Shown here: piece after piece, positions 5,162-9,470 of the stretch
Layout of the letters: every line of letters begins with the position of its first letter
Numbering within the stretch: the first letter of the stretch is position 1
Source of the DNA: CAYFMH01 sp964344165
GTDB lineage: Bacteria > Patescibacteriota > Gracilibacteria > UBA4473
Assembly: GCA_964344165.1 (NCBI GenBank)
Contig: CAYFMH010000065.1
Span: 1 to 9,470, forward strand
Reading direction: 5' to 3'
Length of the DNA: 9,470 bases
Notes under the pieces: generated by a model
Seen by the model: only the letters and a program-made list of their open reading frames with translations
Told to the model about the DNA's origin: nothing
Databases searched by the model: none
Program-made: the position numbers and the translations under genes

Positions 5162-5188
5162 AAAGTCCCGAGTGCTCGGGACTTTTTT
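5162..5188 (+). terminator. Rho-independent terminator after ftsZ
   Basis: AAAGTCCCGAG (5162-5172) pairs perfectly with CTCGGGACTTT (5175-5185) around TG, and the right arm runs into six T (5183-5188). It lies 27 bp after the ftsZ stop. Because a 2-nt loop is too tight, the innermost pair probably opens to a GTGC tetraloop. It should end the ftsA-ftsZ transcript. Confidence 0.9.
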
Positions 5189-5226
5189 GTTGAATTTGAA
5201 AAATTTTCTAGTAGTCTGTTACTCAA

Positions 5227-5409
5227 ATGACAAGAGATGTTAATGCCCTTGGGAGAAATGAAGACGGAGTGGTTGTCTTTGAGGCAGGTCAAGGGGCTAC
5301 TCTTGGAGAATTGTTGGATCAAGGAGTATTAGTGGCAAATAGAGCGGGGGTTTTTTCTGCGGCGGTAAAAGATGTGGTTGAAGAAGAAAGAGGTAAGAAT
5401 GAGTCTTAA
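5227..5409 (+). CDS. Small hypothetical protein, 60 residues
   Basis: I do not recognise this gene. It encodes a 60-residue, acidic soluble-looking protein with no signal peptide, membrane segment or cysteines. The middle GQGATLGELLDQGVLVANRAGVFSAAVKDVVEEE (22-55) would fit a couple of short helices. Codon choice looks like that of neighbouring genes (frequent GGA/GGG, GAA, GTG/GTT) rather than random sequence. It starts 38 bp after the ftsZ terminator, so it needs its own promoter, which I could not identify convincingly. It is followed after 11 bp by the 79-codon ORF, suggesting a pair. It could still be a chance ORF. Confidence 0.5.
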   Translation: MTRDVNALGRNEDGVVVFEAGQGATLGELLDQGVLVANRAGVFSAAVKDVVEEERGKNES

Positions 5410-5420
5410 TTAATAAAAAA

Positions 5421-5660
5421 ATGAAAATGCCTATCAGGGGACTCGGGATGCTTGAAGCAATTGAAAGATTGGCAACTGATGGATCTGTAGATGAAGGAGG
5501 TGAAGGTGAAAGTGCTGTTGAGTCTGAAGTTGCAGTAGTAGCAAAAGCGATTGATCGAGCGACTGGTGGTAACAGTTTTAGTGTTCCAGGAAGAGAAATT
5601 CCTGGTTTACCTGTTAACACTTCAAGCAATGCAGGGCTCTCGTCAGCCTCGACATCATGA
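5421..5660 (+). CDS. Small hypothetical protein, 79 residues
   Basis: I do not recognise this gene. The 79-residue product starts MKMPIRGLGMLEAIERLATDG and has an acidic Gly/Glu-rich stretch (25-36). A possible helix VAVVAKAIDRA (37-47) follows, then a Ser/Gly/Asn/Pro-rich tail (48-79) that looks disordered. There are no membrane segments or cysteines. The start could be the ATG at 5421 or 5427; both follow an A-rich run without a Shine-Dalgarno motif. It ends in UGA, 52 bp from the convergent uvrC stop. The short 11-bp gap from the preceding ORF suggests co-expression. Function is unknown. Confidence 0.5.
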   Translation: MKMPIRGLGMLEAIERLATDGSVDEGGEGESAVESEVAVVAKAIDRATGGNSFSVPGREIPGLPVNTSSNAGLSSASTS

Positions 5661-5712
5661 TCATTTATTAGGGGGAACACATACTCCCGGGAGACAGAAA
5701 TGGGTGAGATGA

Positions 5713-7650
5713 TTACAGTACCTTCCGTAAATTCTCTAGTTGTTTCCGACTCACGACCTTGAGTAGTTCCGCTTCACTCGCTTTTTTGATGTCTCCCACC
5801 GATCCGAAGGTCTGAAGCAGCTTCTTTTTTGTGCTCGGGCCGATGCCTTCTACTTCATCCAGGATGGATTTGACGACGGATTTTTCTCGTAGATTTCGGT
5901 TGAACGAAATGGCAAACCGATGCGCTTCGTCTCGGATTCTCTGGAGTAGTTTTAGCGCCGGGGAGTCGAGGGGGAGTTCAATGGGATCAGGCTCTCCTGG
6001 TCGGAAGATTTGTTCTTCCTGCTTCGCGAGGGCGATGATCTGGGTTTGTGGATCGAACTTCTTGGGGAATTTGAAGTCTTTTACGGCTTTCATGACGGCG
6101 GAGAGTTGGCCTTTGCCGCCATCGATGATGATGAGATCAGGAATGTTAGATGCGCCCAAATTGGGCGCATCTACGGAGATTTTTGAAAATCTCCGTCCCA
6201 GGATTTCATGCATCGAGGCAAAATCATCAATCTTACCATCCGGGAGTGTTTTTACCTTAAATCGACGGTATTCTGATTTCTTCGGTTCGCCGTCCACGAA
6301 GACGACCTGCGAAGCCACGGTGTGAGTGCCTCCGAGATGAGAGATATCGTAGCATTCCATCCTTTTGGGTGGATTTTTGAGATTTAGTTCTTCTGCGAGT
6401 TCGGGGAGAGCCTTGGCGAAGTTTTCCGCATGTGAAGCTGTTTCCAGCGCTGTTTTTTCCGCAAAGTTTTTTGCGTTTTTTTGAGCAATTTGAAGCACTT
6501 CTTTTTTTGATCCTTTTTGTGGCGTGTGAATTTCGATTTTTTGGTCGTCAAAGAATTGGGAGGACAAAAAGGATTCCAGTTCTTCTTTTTCTTCTATTTC
6601 TACCGGGATACAGATCTCTCTAGGTGGTTCATCAATTCTTTCATAAAATTGGGTGATAAAATTTCCAAGTAATTCTGCGTCGGGGATGTCTGTATTTTTT
6701 GATTGAAATTCAATCTCATTTTGATCGAGGAACTTCCCGTTTCGGAAGGCGATTCGGACAAAGAAGACCGATGTTTCTGTTTTTTCAAAATGGATAAAAT
6801 CTCGGTTGATCAGATCTTCAAATTGCACATTTTGTTTTTCGGTCGATAGTTCGATGGACTGGATCAGGTCTCGGGTTTTGCCCGCTGCTTCGAAGTTTTT
6901 TTCTTCGGCAAACTTCATCATTTTTTCTTGGAGCGATTTGATTACTTCTCGAGTATTTCCGCGGAGGAACTGCTTCATGGCGTTTACACTCTTTTGGTAT
7001 TCTTCCATGGATATTTCGCCTGAGCAGGGAGCGGCACATTTTTTGATATGAAAATCAAGGCAGGGGAGTGAGCGTTTTTCGGGGTTGGAAGTTATTTCCG
7101 GAGGGCGACACGGCGCCGTGTCGCTTTCAATATCCGAGGAAGGCGAGGTGACGTCACCTCGCCTTCCAGTCATCTCAAGGCGGCAGGTTCGGATCTGAAA
7201 CACTTTTTGGCAGAACTGGGTGGTGGCGCGCAGTTTTTTGGCTGAAGTTTTCGGCCCAAAGTAAAAACTCCCGTCTCGCACAATTTTTCTGGTCGTTTCC
7301 ATGCGCGGGAAATCTTCATTGGTCAGTCGCAGATAGAGAAAATTCTTATCATCCCGCAGAAGGACATTGTACCAGGGACGGAATTCTTTGATGAGGTTGT
7401 TCTCGAGGATTAAGGATTCCATCTCCGAGTTCACCGTTCGGGTTTCTATTTTTGTGATAGATTTGACGAGCTTTTCGAGCCGCGGCGATTTTTTTGTTTT
7501 TTGGAAATACGTACTGACTCGTTTTCTCAGATTTTTAGCCTTCCCCACGTAGAGCAGCTTTTCGTTTTTATCCCAAAAAAGGTAACAACCTGGATTGGTT
7601 GGGATTTCCTTAGAGGTGAATTTGAAGGGAGTGGGTTTTTTCTTTTTCAC
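5713..7650 (-). CDS. uvrC: Excinuclease ABC subunit C (UvrC)
   Basis: UvrC makes both incisions in nucleotide-excision repair after UvrA/UvrB damage recognition. I chose the GTG at 7650 (645 residues). An ATG at 7734 would add 28 residues and overlap the xfp end, whereas family N-termini begin just before the GIY-YIG domain. Visible parts, numbered from the GTG: GIY-YIG nuclease PGCYLF...LYVGKAKNLRKRV (20-45); four cysteines RTC...PCL...C...C (156, 197, 205, 209), expected [4Fe-4S] ligands; UVR domain for UvrB contact (about 236-267); RNase H-like nuclease with YDISH (Asp435), IIDGGKGQ (Asp510) and DEAHRF (His578); and C-terminal helix-hairpin-helix EVEGIGPSTKKKLLQTFGS (599-617). All catalytic motifs are present. 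Two palindromic insertions lie in the frame (6147-6196, 7105-7167). It follows xfp by 40 bp on the same strand, probably co-transcribed. No Shine-Dalgarno site is seen. Confidence 0.96.
   Translation of the reverse strand: MKKKKPTPFKFTSKEIPTNPGCYLFWDKNEKLLYVGKAKNLRKRVSTYFQKTKKSPRLEKLVKSITKIETRTVNSEMESLILENNLIKEFRPWYNVLLRDDKNFLYLRLTNEDFPRMETTRKIVRDGSFYFGPKTSAKKLRATTQFCQKVFQIRTCRLEMTGRRGDVTSPSSDIESDTAPCRPPEITSNPEKRSLPCLDFHIKKCAAPCSGEISMEEYQKSVNAMKQFLRGNTREVIKSLQEKMMKFAEEKNFEAAGKTRDLIQSIELSTEKQNVQFEDLINRDFIHFEKTETSVFFVRIAFRNGKFLDQNEIEFQSKNTDIPDAELLGNFITQFYERIDEPPREICIPVEIEEKEELESFLSSQFFDDQKIEIHTPQKGSKKEVLQIAQKNAKNFAEKTALETASHAENFAKALPELAEELNLKNPPKRMECYDISHLGGTHTVASQVVFVDGEPKKSEYRRFKVKTLPDGKIDDFASMHEILGRRFSKISVDAPNLGASNIPDLIIIDGGKGQLSAVMKAVKDFKFPKKFDPQTQIIALAKQEEQIFRPGEPDPIELPLDSPALKLLQRIRDEAHRFAISFNRNLREKSVVKSILDEVEGIGPSTKKKLLQTFGSVGDIKKASEAELLKVVSRKQLENLRKVL
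6147..6196. repeat. Tandem pair of perfect palindromes inside uvrC (site A)
   Basis: The first is a 13-bp inverted repeat TAGATGCGCCCAA/TTGGGCGCATCTA with one central base (6147-6173). The second, ACGGAGATTTT/AAAATCTCCGT with a 2-base centre (6173-6196), adjoins it sharing one base. Both are translated in frame, encoding about 18 residues (RRFSKISVDAPNLGASN) just before the PDLIIIDGG active-site strand. UvrC proteins usually have only about 8-10 residues between RR(Y/F) and PDL, so about five to seven appear extra. Confidence 0.8.
7105..7167. repeat. Tandem pair of perfect palindromes inside uvrC (site B)
   Basis: A perfect 20-bp palindrome (7105-7124; arm GCGACACGGC) is followed after 13 bp by a perfect 30-bp palindrome (7138-7167; arm GGAAGGCGAGGTGAC). 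Together they encode residues about 162-182 of UvrC in frame (TGRRGDVTSPSSDIESDTAPC). This is a polar segment between the first and second conserved cysteines, where the family normally has only about 12 residues. Local GC content is far above that of the surrounding gene. Confidence 0.88.
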
Positions 7651-7690
7651 ACTAGAATTGTAAAAAAACGGATTTTTTGGACAAGCGAGT

Positions 7691-9470
7691 TTATTTCCAC
7701 TTCCACTCCAAAATTTCTTTCGGGTCATCACCATGTTTGCAGATGTACTTTTTGTGCGCTTCGAGCCGGGACTCCATGTCTTTGATCACCTTTTTGAGAG
7801 TAGGGGTGTCGATGTCTTCCTGTTCCCAGAGCTTGCGTGCCATGTCCATCACGAGGTGATAGCGAGAGGTTTCGTTTCTTGTCTCCATGTCAAATGGGGT
7901 TGTGGTGGAGCCTTCTTCGAGATATCCGTTTACCTTCACTCGACCACAGCCGGTGTAATCGAAAAGTAATTTTTTGATCGTATGTGGATACCCGTGGAAG
8001 TTGTAGACCACGCCCTTGTCCGGAGTGAAGAATTTATCCAAAAACTTAGAATCTGACGCCACGGTGTGATCACCAACACCCAATGATGTGAGTTCAGATA
8101 CATTTACAAATCTCACTCGAGATTTTGGTAGCACCTGCTTCATAATCTGAAGCGCGGCCAGACACTCATTGGTCACGTAGTCTCCACTGGCGGCGAGAAC
8201 CACCTGTGGATCTCGATCACTCGCGAAGTCCCAGGTCATGATCCCTTTGTCCATTTGTTTTTTGGCCTGATCGAGTGTGAGCCAGTTGTATTGGAGTTTT
8301 TTCCCGGCGACGATGCAGTTGAGCCGATTTCTGGATCGGAAACACTCTTCCATCGTGACGAGCATTGAATTCGAGTCTGGTGGGAAGTACGAATGAATAA
8401 TATTTCCGTCTTTTTCCATCATCGAAGAGATGAAAGAAGGATTTTGATGAGAGAACCCGTTGTGATCTTGCCGCTCGAGGAGAGATGTCAGGATCACGTT
8501 CATGGCCGGCAAAGGCTTCCGGAAGTTTGTTTCGAGCGAGGCCTTGATAAACTTCACATACTGATCGGCCATGGAGGCGATTACCTGCACAAACGCCTCA
8601 TAGGAGACAAAAACCCCATGACGTCCGGTCACATTGTACCCGTGCATGAGTCCGAAGAGGGTGTGTTCAGACAGCATTTCTAGTACTTTTCCTTCTCGGG
8701 CCATGTCATCATCCCAATCCTCGATTGGCCACTGCCAGGACCTTTTTGTCTGCTCGAAGACGGCATCAATTTTATTCGAATACGTCTCGTCCGGACTGAA
8801 GATCCGAATGTTATCCAGTTTTTTGTTAAGTCGGATGAGTTCTGCGAGAAAAGCCCCACATTTTTTCATGGCACTGTTTTTCATGGTTCCCGGAGCGACA
8901 TTTTTGGTGGCTAATTTTTTCAGATTCGGGTATTTGAGTTTCTTGACCTGATCCCCGCCGAAGGCGTACGGCTGACAGCCGCTGGCTTTGGCTTTCTTTG
9001 GGATGAGCGATTTAATTTCCGGACAAAATTCAAACTTCCCGGTGATTCTTTTTTTGAAAAGTTCTTCAAATTTGTAGGACTTCATCCATTTTTCCAGAGT
9101 GCGGAGATCTTTTTTGTCTGATTTGGCGTCTTTGAAAATCACCTGATGAGATTTGCAATTTCCTTCAATTTTTATATCTCCATCGAAAGGAGGAGAGTGC
9201 CAGCCTTTTGGAGTTCGCAGTACGATCATCGGCCAGCGAGGTTTTTCTATTTTTTCTCCCGCCCGAGCCCGTTTTTGTATGCCTCGGATTTTTGCATAAC
9301 AAGTATCCAGTGTTTCAGCCATCTGTTCATGAATATCTTTTTGCATTTCTTCATCGACGAAGTGGGGATCATAGCCGTATCCTTCAAACAATTTCGCCAA
9401 CTCTACATCACTCATGCGGCCGAAGACGGTTGGTCCAGAAATTTTATACCCATTTACATGCAAGATTGGG
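7691..9470 (-). CDS. xfp: Xylulose-5-phosphate/fructose-6-phosphate phosphoketolase, 5' end beyond window
   Basis: This thiamine-diphosphate enzyme splits xylulose 5-phosphate (or fructose 6-phosphate) with phosphate into acetyl phosphate plus glyceraldehyde 3-phosphate (or erythrose 4-phosphate). About 592 of a usual ~800 residues are visible. The frame is open to the window edge, where it reads PILHVNGYKI, a typical internal phosphoketolase segment, so the N-terminal ThDP domain lies outside. Numbering from the His-Val-Asn-Gly segment (Met/Leu = 1), landmarks are PRWPMIVLRTPKGW (75-88), HGYNVTGRHGVFVSYEAF (274-291, with the catalytic-region Glu289), ERQDHNGFSHQNPSF (330-344), YFPPDSNSMLV (359-369), CIVAGKK (383-389), NFHGYPHTI (488-496), and VNGYLEEGSTTTPFDM (511-526). 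Complete at the C-terminus (WKWK). uvrC follows by 40 bp. The enzyme suggests fermentative acetyl-phosphate/ATP production. Confidence 0.96.
   Translation of the reverse strand, partial: PILHVNGYKISGPTVFGRMSDVELAKLFEGYGYDPHFVDEEMQKDIHEQMAETLDTCYAKIRGIQKRARAGEKIEKPRWPMIVLRTPKGWHSPPFDGDIKIEGNCKSHQVIFKDAKSDKKDLRTLEKWMKSYKFEELFKKRITGKFEFCPEIKSLIPKKAKASGCQPYAFGGDQVKKLKYPNLKKLATKNVAPGTMKNSAMKKCGAFLAELIRLNKKLDNIRIFSPDETYSNKIDAVFEQTKRSWQWPIEDWDDDMAREGKVLEMLSEHTLFGLMHGYNVTGRHGVFVSYEAFVQVIASMADQYVKFIKASLETNFRKPLPAMNVILTSLLERQDHNGFSHQNPSFISSMMEKDGNIIHSYFPPDSNSMLVTMEECFRSRNRLNCIVAGKKLQYNWLTLDQAKKQMDKGIMTWDFASDRDPQVVLAASGDYVTNECLAALQIMKQVLPKSRVRFVNVSELTSLGVGDHTVASDSKFLDKFFTPDKGVVYNFHGYPHTIKKLLFDYTGCGRVKVNGYLEEGSTTTPFDMETRNETSRYHLVMDMARKLWEQEDIDTPTLKKVIKDMESRLEAHKKYICKHGDDPKEILEWKWK

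Noticed and set aside
5297..5680. Minus-strand 127-codon reading frame opposite the two small ORFs
   Set aside because: Its Pro/Ser/Leu-rich translation looks like a shadow. The plus-strand frames have better codon choice, but certainty is limited.
5684..5693. CTCCCGGGAG palindrome between the convergent gene ends
   Set aside because: No loop or T tract, so not a convincing terminator; short enough to be chance.
7651..7734. ATG at 7734 as the uvrC start
   Set aside because: It would overlap the xfp 3' end by 44 bp and add 28 residues not expected before the GIY-YIG domain; the GTG at 7650 fits family N-termini.
8969..8981. CGGCTG-A-CAGCCG inverted repeat in xfp
   Set aside because: Six-base arms in a coding region are readily due to chance, unlike the long arms in uvrC.
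9461..9463. TTG codon as the phosphoketolase start
   Set aside because: The frame remains open to the window edge and PILHVNGY is an internal family segment, so the gene simply continues outside.

Overview
The window looks like an ordinary chromosomal stretch of a small-genome bacterium, most likely from the Candidate Phyla Radiation (Peregrinibacteria-like is my best guess, moderate to low confidence). The basis is AT-rich spacers, starts without Shine-Dalgarno motifs, a stand-alone PolA-type 5'-3' exonuclease, scattered cell-division genes, a phosphoketolase, and degenerate short repeats in the spacers. UGA ends at least two reading frames. One is the exonuclease, whose C-terminus is a textbook clamp-binding motif, so UGA is a true stop here. 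This argues against the UGA=Gly code of Gracilibacteria/Absconditabacteria.

Layout. Positions 1-1194 are read leftward: tRNA-Met(CAU) with encoded CCA, tRNA-Leu(UAG) with encoded CCA, and a 176-codon protein resembling the C-terminal Rossmann domain of glycogen/starch synthases. The spacers here carry 7-nt-period tandem repeats, inverted repeats and a GC-rich hairpin. Positions 1330-5660 are read rightward: the 5'-3' exonuclease, a 339-bp AT-rich spacer, ftsA, ftsZ, a strong intrinsic terminator, then two small unrecognised ORFs. Positions 5713-9470 are read leftward: xfp (phosphoketolase, N-terminus beyond the window) followed by uvrC, probably one transcript.

How the genes work together. 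FtsA anchors FtsZ to the membrane for division. The exonuclease (flap/RNA-primer removal, probably clamp-tethered) and UvrC (excision-repair incision) serve DNA maintenance. Phosphoketolase makes acetyl phosphate from sugar phosphates, supplying ATP in fermentative organisms.

Most notable observations: (1) uvrC carries two in-frame sites, each made of two adjacent perfect palindromes. One site expands the spacing between the first and second cysteines of the presumed iron-sulfur cluster. (2) Heptamer-period tandem arrays occur in several spacers. (3) The exonuclease ends in QLSLF, a beta-clamp-binding consensus. (4) There is an orphan, catalytically degenerate glycosyltransferase-like domain. 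I saw no CRISPR array, transposase, phage gene or defence system, and I cannot claim an entirely new multi-gene system.
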